Positions 32,608-43,634 are shown, counted from the stretch's first letter. The stretch is 58,100 nucleotides of DNA from Terriglobia bacterium (GCA_020073385.1 JAIQFH010000049.1:1-58100), one strand, 5' to 3'. Notes: generated by a model from the sequence alone, not told the origin. Translations and numbers: made by a program.

Positions 32608-34770
32608 ATGCCAGTGGCGTCCAAACCCGCGGCGCAACGCCTTCGTATTACCCTGCGCGGAGCCGTGCAAGGAGTCGGTTTCCGCCCGTTTGTCTACCGC
32701 CTCGCGACTGAGATGTCCCTCACCGGTTGGGTGCTCAACTCCTCGGCCGGACTGGTCGTGGAAGTCGAGGGTGCTCCCGACGAACTGCGCAGGTTCGAGC
32801 AGAGGCTGGAGGCAGAGCGACCGAAAGCGTCCGTGGTCACCGTGCGCGAGTCGGAATGGATCCCAGTACAGGGCTCGACGACGTTCGAGATTCACCACAG
32901 CGATACGGACTCTGCGAAATCGGTCAACGTTCTCCCTGATCTGGCTACTTGCGCCGATTGCCGCGCCGAACTCTTTGATCCAGCCAACCGCCGATTTCAA
33001 TATCCCTTCACTAACTGCACCAACTGCGGGCCGCGCTACACGATCGTCGTTGATATCCCCTATGACCGTCCAAACACGACCATGCGCGAGTTCGAGCTGT
33101 GCCCGGCATGCTGCGAGGAGTACGAGAATCCTGCGAACCGCCGATTTCATGCACAGCCGAATGCCTGTCCGGTGTGTGGGCCCAAACTCGATGGGACGAT
33201 TGCTGACACTGCAGCCGCTCTTCGAAGAGGAGAGATCGTAGCGCTGAAAGGCATCGGAGGATTCCAGTTGCTGGTCGACGCGCGCCAGGCCGCGGCCGTT
33301 GCCCGGTTGCGTCAGCGGAAGCATCGCGAAGAGAAACCGTTCGCGCTGATGATGCCGTCACTCGAGACGGCGCGCGAGTACTGCGAGATCGCGCCCGCCG
33401 AACAGGAACTGCTCGAATCGCAGGCGGCGCCGATTGTACTGCTGCGTCCCAAGTCAGGCAGCGACATCGCGTGGAATGTCGCGCACTGCTCTCCGTATCT
33501 CGGAGTCATGCTGCCGTACTCTCCACTGCATCATCTGCTGATGCGGGAGTGCTCGTTCCCGCTGATCGCCACCAGCGGTAACCGTAGTGACGAGCCGATC
33601 GCGATCGCTAACGACGAAGCCGCCACTCGCCTGAAAGACATTGCCAATCACTTCCTGACGCATAATCGGCCGATCGTGCGAGCGTGCGACGATTCGGTGG
33701 TGCGGCTCACGCGCGGGCGGGCCGGAATCCTGCGCCGCTCACGAGGATATGCGCCGTTGGGAATCCGCGTCGCCCGAAATGTGCCGCCGGTGCTTGCGGT
33801 CGGCGGGCATCTGAAGAACACAGTCGCTATCGGCATCGGTCAGGATATATTTCTCAGCCAGCATATCGGCGATCTGGAAACCGTCGAGGCGCGGCAGGCA
33901 TTTGAACGCGCGATCGACGATCTGTGTCGCCTCTATAGTTTCAAGCCCGAAGCCGTCGTCTGCGATCTGCATCCAGACTACGCGTCGACTCACTGGGCTG
34001 AGAAATCAGGATTGCCGATCATTCGCGTGCAGCATCATCAGGCGCACGTGGCTGCGTGCGCGGCCGAGAACAATGTGGAAGGGCCATACCTCGGCGTGTC
34101 GTGGGACGGCACTGGATACGGGCTCGACGGCACCATCTGGGGCGGGGAATTTTTCACAGTGGAAAATAATCAATATGAGCGCGTCGCCCACCTGCGCCCC
34201 TTCGGCCTTCCCGGCGGAGACGCCGCAGTGCGCGAAGGCTGGCGCTCTGCCGCGAGCGTGCTGTTCGAGGTTCTCGGCCCTGACGCTGTCGACTCGCCCG
34301 TGCGCCCCATGCTCGAGCGCAAGATCAATGTCGTTCGCACGACCAGCGTTGGACGCCTGTTTGACGCGGTCGCCTCTCTCACAGGCCTTGCCCAGCAGAA
34401 CCGCTTCGAAGGCCAGGCGGCTATGCTGCTCGAAAATGAAATCGGCTCACTGCATACGGAAGAGGCGTATCCTCTAGTCAGTGGGGACTGGGCTCCCTTG
34501 ATTGCGCAAGTTTTACGAGATAAGCAAGAGGGATTGCCCATTCCCAGAATCGCGTCCCGCTTCCACAACGCGCTGGTGAATTGGATTGTGGAAGTCGCCG
34601 TGACGTCAGGGGTCAAACAGATCGTGTTGAGCGGTGGAGTGTTTCAGAATCGTTATCTGACGGAACGTGCCGCGGCATTGTTGGAGTCGCGGGGCTTCGT
34701 AGTGCACACCCACCGCCAGGTCCCGCCCAATGATGGCGGGCTTGCGCTGGGTCAGGTGGTAATGGCGTAG
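32608..34770 (+). CDS. hypF: Carbamoyltransferase HypF
   Basis: It makes the carbamoyl group from carbamoyl phosphate and passes it to HypE, for the CN ligands of the NiFe site. The 720 residues contain, in order, an acylphosphatase domain (about 10-95, GAVQGVGFRPFVYRLA), two zinc fingers (CADC...CTNC; CPAC...CPVC), a YrdC-like domain (about 195-370), and a Kae1-like carbamoyltransferase domain with VQHHQAHVAACAAEN. The ATG at 32608 is used; a TTG two codons earlier is possible. Length is close to the family's 750. It follows hoxW and precedes hypCDE. Confidence 0.95.
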   Translation: MPVASKPAAQRLRITLRGAVQGVGFRPFVYRLATEMSLTGWVLNSSAGLVVEVEGAPDELRRFEQRLEAERPKASVVTVRESEWIPVQGSTTFEIHHSDTDSAKSVNVLPDLATCADCRAELFDPANRRFQYPFTNCTNCGPRYTIVVDIPYDRPNTTMREFELCPACCEEYENPANRRFHAQPNACPVCGPKLDGTIADTAAALRRGEIVALKGIGGFQLLVDARQAAAVARLRQRKHREEKPFALMMPSLETAREYCEIAPAEQELLESQAAPIVLLRPKSGSDIAWNVAHCSPYLGVMLPYSPLHHLLMRECSFPLIATSGNRSDEPIAIANDEAATRLKDIANHFLTHNRPIVRACDDSVVRLTRGRAGILRRSRGYAPLGIRVARNVPPVLAVGGHLKNTVAIGIGQDIFLSQHIGDLETVEARQAFERAIDDLCRLYSFKPEAVVCDLHPDYASTHWAEKSGLPIIRVQHHQAHVAACAAENNVEGPYLGVSWDGTGYGLDGTIWGGEFFTVENNQYERVAHLRPFGLPGGDAAVREGWRSAASVLFEVLGPDAVDSPVRPMLERKINVVRTTSVGRLFDAVASLTGLAQQNRFEGQAAMLLENEIGSLHTEEAYPLVSGDWAPLIAQVLRDKQEGLPIPRIASRFHNALVNWIVEVAVTSGVKQIVLSGGVFQNRYLTERAAALLESRGFVVHTHRQVPPNDGGLALGQVVMA

Positions 34771-35008
34771 CGCCGCCGTCTCGGCGGCCGTGGTGGAGTC
34801 GTCTCGCCTCCAACTGCCGCGAGCTTTACGAATGCGGGGGCAAGATGCCCCCGCCACAGCCGGTGGGACGCCGGCGCTACTGAGAACCGGGAAGGTACAA
34901 CTTCGGTCGTGGCATAACGTGAATCGTGCCACAACCGTGGAAGAGGGGCCCTTCAGGGCCGCGTAGAGGGTCGAGTTGATTTACGGCTTTAGCCGCTGAG
35001 GTTCGTAT
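34771..35008. repeat. Composite repeats between hypF and hypC
   Basis: It has GCCGCCGTCTCGGCGGC, GGGGGCAAGATGCCCCC and the AACCGTGGAAGAG...GGCCCTTCAGGGCC...GGCTTTAGCC string seen at 4522-4592. No gene and no clear promoter could be read in it. Confidence 0.65.
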
Positions 35009-35269
35009 ATGTGTCTTGCCGTTCCGGGTCGCATCGTTGAAATCACTGACAGCGGCGACATCGCGTTTCGTGTCGGCAAAGTAGATTTCGGCGGCATTCG
35101 CAAAGAGATCAACCTTGCCTACACGCCCGAAGCCGAAGTCGGCAAATATGTTCTCGTCCATGTTGGCTTTGCCATCAGCGTGATCGATGAAGAGGAAGCT
35201 CAACGCGTGTTCAAGATCCTGGAAGAAATGGGCGCAGTGAAAGAGGAACTCGGTGAAATTCCTCAGTGA
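35009..35269 (+). CDS. hypC: Hydrogenase chaperone HypC
   Basis: An 86-residue HypC/HupF chaperone. It begins [12 protein letters not shown], and Cys2 is the residue that binds the iron and the large subunit. It works with HypD to build and deliver Fe(CN)2CO. It overlaps the hypD start by 17 bases (GTG at 35253), so the two are coupled. Confidence 0.95.
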   Translation: MCLAVPGRIVEITDSGDIAFRVGKVDFGGIRKEINLAYTPEAEVGKYVLVHVGFAISVIDEEEAQRVFKILEEMGAVKEELGEIPQ

Positions 35270-36383
35270 ATATCGCGACCAGAAGGCCGCCGGACAGCTA
35301 GCCGGCGCGATTGGCAAGAAGGTCACGCGCCCATGGACGATCATGGAAATCTGCGGCGGCCAGACGCACACCATCGTCAAAAGTGGACTCGAAGACCTGC
35401 TGCCGAAAGAAATCACGTTGGTGCACGGTCCCGGATGCCCGGTGTGCGTCACGCCCATCGAATTGATCGATAAGGCTGTTGCTATCGCCAAGCGCCCGGA
35501 TGCGATCTTCTGCTCGTTTGGCGATATGCTACGCGTGCCCGGTTCGTCGAAGAGCCTGTTGGACGCGAAGGCTGAAGGCGCCGACGTGCGCATCGTCTAC
35601 TCGCCGCTCGATGCGCTGAAGCTGGCAAAACAGAATCCGGAAAAACAAGTTGTATTCTTTGCCGTTGGTTTCGAAACCACCGCTCCCGCCAATGCCATGG
35701 CCGCGTGGCAAGCGGATCATGACAGCGCTGAAAACTTCTCTCTTCTTGTGTCGCATGTGCTCGTGCCTCCCGCCATGGAGGCGCTACTCTCGTCTGACAA
35801 GTGCGTGGTGAAGGGATTCCTCGCCGCCGGCCACGTCTGCACTGTGATGGGCTTCGAGGAATATCTTCCGATCGCGGAGAAATACAAAGTCCCCATCGTC
35901 GTGACCGGATTCGAGCCGCTCGACATTCTCGAGGGCATTCTCATGACGGTCAGCCAACTCGAAGAAGGCCGGCACGAGGTGGAGAATCAATACGCACGCG
36001 CGGTGCGGCGGGAAGGGAACCGTCCCGCGCAGAAGACGATCGCGGAAGTATTCGAGATCGTTCCGCGGCAGTGGCGCGGCCTCGGCGAAATTCCTGCGAG
36101 TGGTTTCCAATTACGTGGACGCTTTCAAAAATACGATGCTAACCGCCGCTTCCCGTTTTCGGGCGAGCCGGCTCGCGAATCGCCGGAGTGCATCAGCGGA
36201 CTGATTCTGCAGGGCATCAAGAAGCCTCACGAATGCCCCGCCTTCGCCGTGAAATGCACGCCGGAAAATCCTCTGGGCGCGCCCATGGTATCGTCCGAAG
36301 GCGCGTGCGCGGCCTACTATCACTATGGCAGACGCCAAAATCACCTCATTCAACCTGAGCTGTCCGGTCCCGCGGGTCGCTGA
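35253..36383 (+). CDS. hypD: Hydrogenase maturation protein HypD
   Basis: A 376-residue iron-sulfur scaffold for Fe(CN)2CO assembly. Conserved blocks: [39 protein letters not shown], and the C-terminal [21 protein letters not shown]. The start is GTG at 35253 inside the hypC end. The C-terminus extends about 20 residues ([19 protein letters not shown]) and overlaps the hypE start by 59 bases, a long overlap. Confidence 0.95.
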   Translation: MKFLSEYRDQKAAGQLAGAIGKKVTRPWTIMEICGGQTHTIVKSGLEDLLPKEITLVHGPGCPVCVTPIELIDKAVAIAKRPDAIFCSFGDMLRVPGSSKSLLDAKAEGADVRIVYSPLDALKLAKQNPEKQVVFFAVGFETTAPANAMAAWQADHDSAENFSLLVSHVLVPPAMEALLSSDKCVVKGFLAAGHVCTVMGFEEYLPIAEKYKVPIVVTGFEPLDILEGILMTVSQLEEGRHEVENQYARAVRREGNRPAQKTIAEVFEIVPRQWRGLGEIPASGFQLRGRFQKYDANRRFPFSGEPARESPECISGLILQGIKKPHECPAFAVKCTPENPLGAPMVSSEGACAAYYHYGRRQNHLIQPELSGPAGR

Positions 36384-37392
36384 CGACCGCATCGTGCTGG
36401 CGCACGGTGGTGGAGGCCGCCTGATGCACCAGCTCATCGAAAGAATCTTCATGCCCGCGTTCGCGAACGATGCGCTTGAGCAGCGTCATGACGGCGCGGT
36501 TGTGTCCGTGAACGGGTCACGTCTTGCTTTCACCACCGATTCTTTCGTCGTGCGCCCGCTGATTTTTCCCGGCGGGAACATCGGCGACCTGGCGGTGAAT
36601 GGAACCGTGAACGATCTGGCGATGTGCGGTGCGCGCCCGCTCTATCTCAGCGCCGGATTCATTCTCGAAGAAGGCCTGGAGATGGAAACGCTGCGGACGG
36701 TCGTCACCTCGATGCAGCAAGCCGCCGCGAAGGCCAACGTGAAGCTGGTGACCGGCGATACGAAAGTCGTCGACAAAGGCAAGGGCGACGGAATTTTCGT
36801 GAACACGTCGGGCATTGGAGTGATTGAGGCGAACGTGAAGGGGACAATCGGTCCAGCTTCCGTTCAGCCCGGAGATGTCGTGATCGTCAGTGGCGACCTC
36901 GGCCGCCACGGCATCGCGATTCTTTCTGTTCGCGAAGGGCTGGAATTCGAGTCGCCGATTCTCAGCGATTGCGCGAACGTCTGGCCTGCCGTCGACGCCC
37001 TGCTGAACGCCGGAATCGAAATCCACTGCCTGCGCGACCTGACCCGCGGCGGCCTGGCGACAACGCTGAATGAGATCGCATCCGACGGCAACATCTGCAT
37101 CAAGCTGGAAGAAACGTTGATCCCAGTGGAAGAGACAGTGCAGAGCGCCTGCGAAATTCTGGGCCTCGATCCGTTGTATGTGGCGAACGAAGGACGATTT
37201 GCCGTGTTCATTCCCGCCGCGCAAGTTGACCGGACTCTCGACGTTCTAAGAAAGATTGAGGTGTCGCAAGGTGCGGTGCGCGTCGGCAGAGTGGAAGAGA
37301 TTCCCGGCCGCACGGTAGTCCTGCAAAGCCGCATCGGCGGCAACCGCGTTGTGGACATGCTGAGCGGAGAGCAACTGCCGAGGATTTGCTGA
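36325..37392 (+). CDS. hypE: Hydrogenase maturation protein HypE
   Basis: A 355-residue AIR-synthase/PurM-fold protein that dehydrates the carbamoyl group on its C-terminal cysteine to a cyano group. It ends LPRIC, and the terminal Cys355 is the modified residue. N-terminal [17 protein letters not shown] and GDTKVV are typical. It closes the hypFCDE run. HypA and HypB (nickel insertion) are not in the window. Confidence 0.95.
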   Translation: MADAKITSFNLSCPVPRVADDRIVLAHGGGGRLMHQLIERIFMPAFANDALEQRHDGAVVSVNGSRLAFTTDSFVVRPLIFPGGNIGDLAVNGTVNDLAMCGARPLYLSAGFILEEGLEMETLRTVVTSMQQAAAKANVKLVTGDTKVVDKGKGDGIFVNTSGIGVIEANVKGTIGPASVQPGDVVIVSGDLGRHGIAILSVREGLEFESPILSDCANVWPAVDALLNAGIEIHCLRDLTRGGLATTLNEIASDGNICIKLEETLIPVEETVQSACEILGLDPLYVANEGRFAVFIPAAQVDRTLDVLRKIEVSQGAVRVGRVEEIPGRTVVLQSRIGGNRVVDMLSGEQLPRIC

Positions 37393-37576
37393 GACTGTTC
37401 GCCACCAAGCCATTCGCGTGTAGACCAAAACCAGCCGATTCGCACGTTCAATCGTGCCTACGGCAGGAGATTCCTATCGCTTGTAGCTTCCCGCCAGTGA
37501 ACTGGCGGGCTACCTTCACGCGTGCCTCCGGCACGCCTTGCTATCGTTGGCTCGGGATAGCAGGCTCAGAAACTTC
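37393..37576. repeat. Short palindromes after hypE
   Basis: It contains TAGCTTCCCGCCAGTGAACTGGCGGGCTA and CGTGCCTCCGGCACG words. The AGCCCGCCAGT word is shared with 31829-32003. It separates hypE from the convergent toxin gene. Confidence 0.6.
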
Positions 37577-37996
37577 TTACCCCTCCCACGGATTGACCAG
37601 CTTCACTCCGCATCCTTCGAAAACGTAGGGGTTGCGCGTGGCCAGCGTCGCGCCGTGGACGCGCGCTATCGCCGCGATCTGCGCATCGACTCCGGACATC
37701 GATTTCCCTTGACGGCGGCGGGATGACGCAATCTGCGAAAAAGCCAGCGCGGCTCTGTCTTCGAAGGTCAGAATGCGATCGGCGAACACGTCTCCGAACA
37801 TTTTTTCCGCGGCTGTCCGAACCACGTCACGACGTCTGCTTGAGGAGATGAGCTCAATCCCGTAGAGAATTTCTGCCACCGTGACGGCGGTGACGTGCAG
37901 GTCTTCAGCAGCCTGGCTGCTGAACCAGTGCAGAACCATCCGCTCCGGCGCCGGTCGCATCAGTTCGGAAACGACATTGGTATCGAGAATGATCAT
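37577..37996 (-). CDS. PIN-domain ribonuclease toxin (VapC/FitB-like)
   Basis: A 139-residue PIN-domain protein. The acidic site is visible: Asp5 in ILDTNVVSELMR, Glu in VTVAEILYGIE (about residue 42), and Asp in SGVDAQIAAIA (about 104). The ending ATRNPYVFEGCGVKLVNPW is typical of FitB-type VapC toxins. These cleave RNA and are held inactive by the upstream RHH antitoxin. The antitoxin gene lies upstream on the same strand but 126 bases away, separated by a repeat. Confidence 0.9.
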   Translation of the reverse strand: MIILDTNVVSELMRPAPERMVLHWFSSQAAEDLHVTAVTVAEILYGIELISSSRRRDVVRTAAEKMFGDVFADRILTFEDRAALAFSQIASSRRRQGKSMSGVDAQIAAIARVHGATLATRNPYVFEGCGVKLVNPWEG

Positions 37997-38034
37997 TGCC
38001 TGAATTTTGCGCCGAGGGAACGGGGTGTCATTTC

Positions 38035-38121
38035 AGATTGCAGATTTTAGAGTTCAGATTGAATAACCCAGCGCGGCGTAGCGGTTTCAATCTGCAATCT
38101 ACAATCTGAAATCTGCAATCT
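38035..38121. repeat. AATCTGCAATCT repeat between antitoxin and toxin
   Basis: CAGATTGCAGATTTTAGAGT-like words at the left are answered by CAATCTGCAATCTACAATCTG at the right. It is a sister of 482-561 and fills the gap between two genes that usually overlap or nearly touch. Confidence 0.75.
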
Positions 38122-38122
38122 C

Positions 38123-38377
38123 TCACTCTCGCTCCGCGAGCCAATCCGGATCGCGTACGGGATCCCTCGGAAGACGTTCCAGTTCCACTCCTCCCAGCGG
38201 ACCGAAGATCTCTCGAATGCGCTCGGCAAGGTTGGCTTTTTTCTTCGAGGGAAGGGCAAGCGCGCTCTTCAGGATTTCGCGCGCTTCCTGCTCCATGGAG
38301 CGTCCGTTCGTGGCCGCCCGGATCTTGAGCTTGCGTTTCGTCTCCGCTTCCAGATTCCTGATGATGATGCTCGCCAT
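38123..38377 (-). CDS. RHH antitoxin (FitA/VapB-like)
   Basis: An 84-residue antitoxin with an N-terminal ribbon-helix-helix fold: MASIIIRNLEAETKRKLKIR followed by RSMEQEAREILKSAL. The C-terminal part (about 50-84) is charged and would wrap the toxin. The start at 38377 (MASIIIR) is preferred over the longer frame. Its promoter would lie in the divergent gap shared with gdhA. Confidence 0.85.
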   Translation of the reverse strand: MASIIIRNLEAETKRKLKIRAATNGRSMEQEAREILKSALALPSKKKANLAERIREIFGPLGGVELERLPRDPVRDPDWLAERE

Positions 38378-38519
38378 GCAATCAATGATAGCAGTGCAAT
38401 CAATGATTTCAAAATTTGGCGCGATCGGCCTGGACGTCAGAGGGATGGCGCGTGAGGCATCAACGAAGTCATCCACTGTGATGCCCGTATCTTGCTGATT
38501 TTAATATGTCTAGGACGCA

Positions 38520-38555
38520 GTGACCCAAATCACGCCCGGCCGTGAGAATTATCAC
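38520..38555. promoter_or_regulatory. Two GTGA-N6-TCAC sites, 22 bases apart, upstream of gdhA
   Basis: GTGACCCAAATCAC at 38520-38533 and GTGAGAATTATCAC at 38542-38555. The centre spacing of 22 bases puts them on one face of the helix. A GAGAAT-like -10 at 38577-38582 would place the nearer site roughly in the class II position. They lie 75-110 bases before the gdhA start. Confidence 0.6.
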
Positions 38556-38606
38556 TGCCCGTTTCCTATAGAAGCCGAGAATAGGGAGCGGCATTATGCT
38601 TCTTAA

Positions 38607-40025
<1,419 letters not shown>

Positions 40026-40043
40026 GGGATCAACAATACCCAC

Positions 40044-40358
40044 GTAGGGACAGCCGCCTCGGCTGTCCCGTCAGGGCGAAGCCCGGCGGAACCGGAATTA
40101 AGTGAAAGGTAAGAAACGGGTGCCCCACTCTTGTCCCTGTGATGTTTGCAGGGACAGGGTGGGGATTTTGACTTTGGAACTGATCTCGACCAGCCGTTCC
40201 GGCATCGGCTGCCGCGAAAAGCTTGAACCATGAAGGACACAAAGGTTCACGAAGGAATAGTCCGACATGCAGAAATTTCCTTCGTGTTCCTTCGTGTCCT
40301 TTGTGGTTGAAGCTTTTGGTTCTCACCACCTAGGACAGCCGAGGCGGCTGTCCCCACA
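40044..40358. repeat. Nested repeats after gdhA
   Basis: GGGACAGCCGCCTCGG at the left (about 40047) is answered by CCGAGGCGGCTGTCCCC at the right (about 40340-40356), like the element at 26395. Inside is a second inverted repeat, AAAAGCTTGAACCA (40217-) to TGGTTGAAGCTTTT (-40317), which belongs to the AACCACGAAGGACAC family. One element appears to have landed inside or beside another. No gene is seen. Confidence 0.75.
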
Positions 40359-40370
40359 TAACCCAGCCGC

Positions 40371-40709
40371 CTATGATGTTGCCTTCTCGCCGGCTGATCC
40401 GAAGCCGTAGCCCTCGGCCATCGCCTGGCGGAATTTTTCCCGCTCCTCTGGAGTCATCTTCTTGCAGCGGCCTTGCCAGTGGCGCCTGGGGCCTGGGCCG
40501 TGGCCGCCGAGTCCTCCGAAGAGAATGCGGCACAAGGCCAGCAATCCGAGCGCCTGCCAGAAGCCTAGAGTTCGCCATCCGAAAAGCGGCGGCAGCAGCC
40601 AGTTCCACAGATGCATTACCACTTCGCCGCCGATCCAGGCGAACAGCACCATCCCTACGATTGCCAGTGGCGCGATCCAAAACCATTTCTTCCTCATAAT
40701 CATCCTCAT
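40371..40709 (-). CDS. Small membrane protein downstream of the ECF sigma gene
   Basis: A 112-residue protein with two hydrophobic segments (about 9-30 and 46-66), a Gly/His/Arg-rich linker, and a C-terminal MTPEEREKFRQAMAEG block. Its ATG (40707-40709) overlaps the TGA of the sigma reading frame by ATGA. This supports the start and the idea that the full sigma frame was once translated to there. Function unknown. It may regulate the sigma factor, though it has no recognised anti-sigma fold. Confidence 0.75.
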   Translation of the reverse strand: MRMIMRKKWFWIAPLAIVGMVLFAWIGGEVVMHLWNWLLPPLFGWRTLGFWQALGLLALCRILFGGLGGHGPGPRRHWQGRCKKMTPEEREKFRQAMAEGYGFGSAGEKATS

Positions 40710-41302
40710 TTCGTAAATTCGTCGTACACGCGCTGCAAGCGCTCGCGCAGATGCAGCACCGCATACCGTTTGCGCGAGAGCAGCGTGTTCACGCTGACGC
40801 CAGTCTCGGCGGATAGCTCTTTGAAACTGAGACCTTCCAGCTCATGGGCGATGAACACCTCGCGCTATTCCTTCGGCAATTCGCTGAGCGCCTGCTTCAG
40901 TTCTTCGAGCAGCACGTGGCGGGCATAAAGGGCCTCCGGTCCCGCATCGGGCGACGGAAGAAAGTCCTCAAACCGCAAGTCTTCGCCGCTCTCGTCCGCG
41001 ATGGCGATGTCGCTGAAGTTCTCCGGCTCCTTCTTGCGGAACAGATCCGTGATGCGATTGCGCGCCACGCGAAACAGCCAGCCGGTGATGTGCTCGATGG
41101 GCATCAGCAGGCGGTTCGCTTCGACCAGACGGTAGAAGACTTCCTGCAGAACATCCTCGGCATCACCGGGATCGGCCACGCGCCGCCGGATGAAATTCAG
41201 CAGGCGCGACCGCTCACGCTTGACCACCTCGGAGATGCGCTGGTCCTGTTCGAGTGCCATGCGCTCGACTGCCGTATATTGCGGGCTCGCCGCTTCGTTC
41301 AT
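40706..41302 (-). pseudogene. ECF RNA polymerase sigma factor with an in-frame amber codon
   Basis: Region 2 is intact in residues about 30-95 (RRVADPGDAEDVLQEVFYRL, HITGWLFRVARNRITDLFRKK). After LSELPKE a TAG codon stands at 40865-40867. The frame then continues without error through REVFIAHELEGLSFKELSAE and TGVSVNTLLSRKRYAVLHLR, which is region 4, ending at 40706. A single C-to-T change from CAG (Gln) explains the stop. As read, only a 145-residue protein lacking the -35-binding region 4 is made. It could be a real nonsense mutation, an error, or readthrough. The start at 41302 (MNEAASPQ) is preferred. Confidence 0.82.
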
Positions 41303-41361
41303 CCAGTTATGGAGACGAATGAGGCGACCGGATATTGTAGAGTGGTGGAAAGTGCAATGGG

Positions 41362-42069
41362 TCAATGCGATACGGAAGCGCCGATCCTCTGCCCCTTGGG
41401 GTGGTTCCAGGCGAACTGCCGCTTCGCAAACTTGACGCGCACCAGCCAGTAAATCAGCAAAATCAGTGGCAGGATCGCCAACGGAAACAGCAAGTACTGC
41501 TGGCGCAGAACGGCAGGGAAGACCTGCTGCTGTCCAAGAAAGAAAGATCCGGTGGCGATGAACAGTCCGTAGCACATCCGCCAGAGATGGCGCGTGATTC
41601 GCGATGTGCCGGAAATGCCGCCGCGCAAAAGCATACGAAGATCACCGATGGCGGCCAGCAGAGGAATCGAGGCGGTGAAGAAATACATTCCCACGGGGAC
41701 TCCAGGCTCCCCTCTCGCGAGACCGCGAGCCACGAGCATGGACCCGATCAGCATCTTGGTTCCAATGGCTACAGCGAAGGCCAACGTTCCCCAATCTAAG
41801 ATGCTGGTCTCGCCGTCACGGCGTCGGGCCGTCAGCCATGCCGTAGCTATCATGTACAGAGTCAACAGCCCGCCAAAGATATTTCCCGACTGATGTTTCA
41901 GGAATGCCAGGTACGACGCTGCCGCTCCCATGATCAGCATCGCGACGACGAACACGTTTCCCGAAATCCGATGCCCGCGCGAGCCCTTGCGAAATGACAT
42001 GGCGACCGCGCCCGCAAGCAGCCCCACGATTCCACCCGCGATGTGAAGAACCAGCAGCGGCAATCGCAT
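41362..42069 (-). CDS. Multi-pass membrane protein (DUF2306-like)
   Basis: A 235-residue membrane protein with about seven hydrophobic segments. It starts MRLPLLVLHIAGGIVGLLAG and has the pattern KGSRGHRISGNVFV, which resembles the DUF2306 family. No catalytic function is known. It is in the same direction as the two DUF4386 genes upstream, with a gap of 48 bases. Confidence 0.75.
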   Translation of the reverse strand: MRLPLLVLHIAGGIVGLLAGAVAMSFRKGSRGHRISGNVFVVAMLIMGAAASYLAFLKHQSGNIFGGLLTLYMIATAWLTARRRDGETSILDWGTLAFAVAIGTKMLIGSMLVARGLARGEPGVPVGMYFFTASIPLLAAIGDLRMLLRGGISGTSRITRHLWRMCYGLFIATGSFFLGQQQVFPAVLRQQYLLFPLAILPLILLIYWLVRVKFAKRQFAWNHPKGQRIGASVSH

Positions 42070-42117
42070 GTCGTCCTCCTTCAGTCAGCCTGAGGGGCTT
42101 TCATGGTTCTGCGAGCG

Positions 42118-42849
42118 TCATTCTCCGACTCTGGCCTGCTCCTCCCAACGCACAACGTTCGCGCCCATCACGAGGAGCCACAGGCACAGCGATATCTGAC
42201 CCACCGCGGGGAAGATCAGAATGTAGGGCTGCAGAGACCGTACTAGCGGTGGTGAGAGAAACAGCACGTAGCTCAAACCGGCAAGTGCCATCAGCGCGCC
42301 AAGGACGCGCGGCAGGAAGGCCGACCTGAGAATGAGAATGCCGACCAGGAGCAAATACAGTCCGAAAAATACCAGGCCGATGTTGTGGTAGGCGGCGGCG
42401 CGTAGTCTTAGGAACACGAGCGCCAGCGCCTGCAACTGTTCCGCTGTAAATGCACTCAAGTACGTCGATTTTCCCAACACGAGAAGCGGAGCGAGATGAA
42501 ACAGGCTGCTAACGGCCTGAACCACGGATGCGGCGAGGCCGAAAAATGCGGCGACTAAGGAAAGACTCCTGTTCACCGGCTTGAACAACTCGTACAAAAG
42601 AGCCGTCAGAACGATATAACTGGCGAAAGCGATGATGTCGCCTGCGAAGCCCAACTGCCATAACGACTCGTGCGCCAGGATGTTGGTTGCAGTGACTGCC
42701 GCGTCGTCCGAAACAACCAGCCGGTTGCGAACGAAGATCTCGACAAACATTCTTGCCAGTATGGTGAGCAGATAAAAGATGCCGGCAATTCTGGCTTTGA
42801 AACGCGGCGACTCTTGTGCAATCCGCTTCGTTATTACGCTGGTGCTCAT
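42118..42849 (-). CDS. DUF4386 membrane protein, copy 2
   Basis: A 243-residue protein with about six to seven transmembrane segments. It begins MSTSVITKRIAQESPRFKARIAGIFYLLTIL, nearly the same as its neighbour at 42909. The start at 42849 is preferred because AAGGAG lies just upstream. DUF4386 members have no assigned function. It and the neighbour are clear tandem paralogues. Confidence 0.85.
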   Translation of the reverse strand: MSTSVITKRIAQESPRFKARIAGIFYLLTILARMFVEIFVRNRLVVSDDAAVTATNILAHESLWQLGFAGDIIAFASYIVLTALLYELFKPVNRSLSLVAAFFGLAASVVQAVSSLFHLAPLLVLGKSTYLSAFTAEQLQALALVFLRLRAAAYHNIGLVFFGLYLLLVGILILRSAFLPRVLGALMALAGLSYVLFLSPPLVRSLQPYILIFPAVGQISLCLWLLVMGANVVRWEEQARVGE

Positions 42850-42908
42850 ACTCTTCATCTCCTTAGAGACTGATGGCATCAATCGTTCAACGCGCCGCGA
42901 TCGTCATT

Positions 42909-43634
42909 TCATGCGGCCCTGGCCTGCTCCTTCCATCGTTGTTCGTTCACGCCGAACACGAGGAGCCATAGGATTAGACATGCAGCACCGAGGAGGCCGA
43001 GGGCTGCAACATAGGGGAACAGACGGTATCCGAGTGGCAGATACAAAAAACTCAGCCAGCCCAAACCTCCGAATATCGAGAACACGCCCAGAATCCGAGG
43101 CAGGAAGGCGGACTTGATGATGAGGTAGCCCGTCAGGAGTGCATAGGATCCGAAAAACACCAAGGCGATTGCTGCGCCCCGGTGATTCACCTTGAGGAAG
43201 AGGAGCGCCAAAGCCTGCAACTGTTGCGCGCTGAATACGCTCAAGTAGTGCGCGCCTCCTAACACGAACAAGGGGGCGATAAAAAACACGCGGCTGAACG
43301 TCTTGATTATGCAGCCAGCGAGGCCTAAGAACGCGGCCAGCAAAGATACGCTCCTGCCCGCCGGCTTAAGCAAGCCATAAAAGAGCGCTGTGATGGCGAT
43401 CTGGCACACCATTTCGATCATGTAGACTGCGAAACCCAACTGAAACAGGTTCTTGTGCGTCAGGATGTTGGTCGCCGTAGCCGCGGCGTCGCCGTCTACC
43501 ACCAACGAGCCGCTCACGAAACCCTGGGCGAAGACTCCGGTCAGTATGGTGAGGAGATAAAAGGCACCGGTAATCCTGGCCTTGAGGCGTGGCGACGATT
43601 CCGCGATCCGATGTGTCATCACGGCGGTGCTCAT
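42909..43634 (-). CDS. DUF4386 membrane protein, copy 1
   Basis: A 241-residue membrane protein, a paralogue of the next gene. The N-terminus MSTAVMTHRIAESSPRLKAR is followed by about seven hydrophobic segments, with the shared blocks SAQQLQALALLFL and LIIKSAFLPRILGV. It is preceded by CTTAAGGAGC. It and its copy have diverged substantially in the middle, so the duplication is not recent. Function unknown. Confidence 0.85.
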   Translation of the reverse strand: MSTAVMTHRIAESSPRLKARITGAFYLLTILTGVFAQGFVSGSLVVDGDAAATATNILTHKNLFQLGFAVYMIEMVCQIAITALFYGLLKPAGRSVSLLAAFLGLAGCIIKTFSRVFFIAPLFVLGGAHYLSVFSAQQLQALALLFLKVNHRGAAIALVFFGSYALLTGYLIIKSAFLPRILGVFSIFGGLGWLSFLYLPLGYRLFPYVAALGLLGAACLILWLLVFGVNEQRWKEQARAA

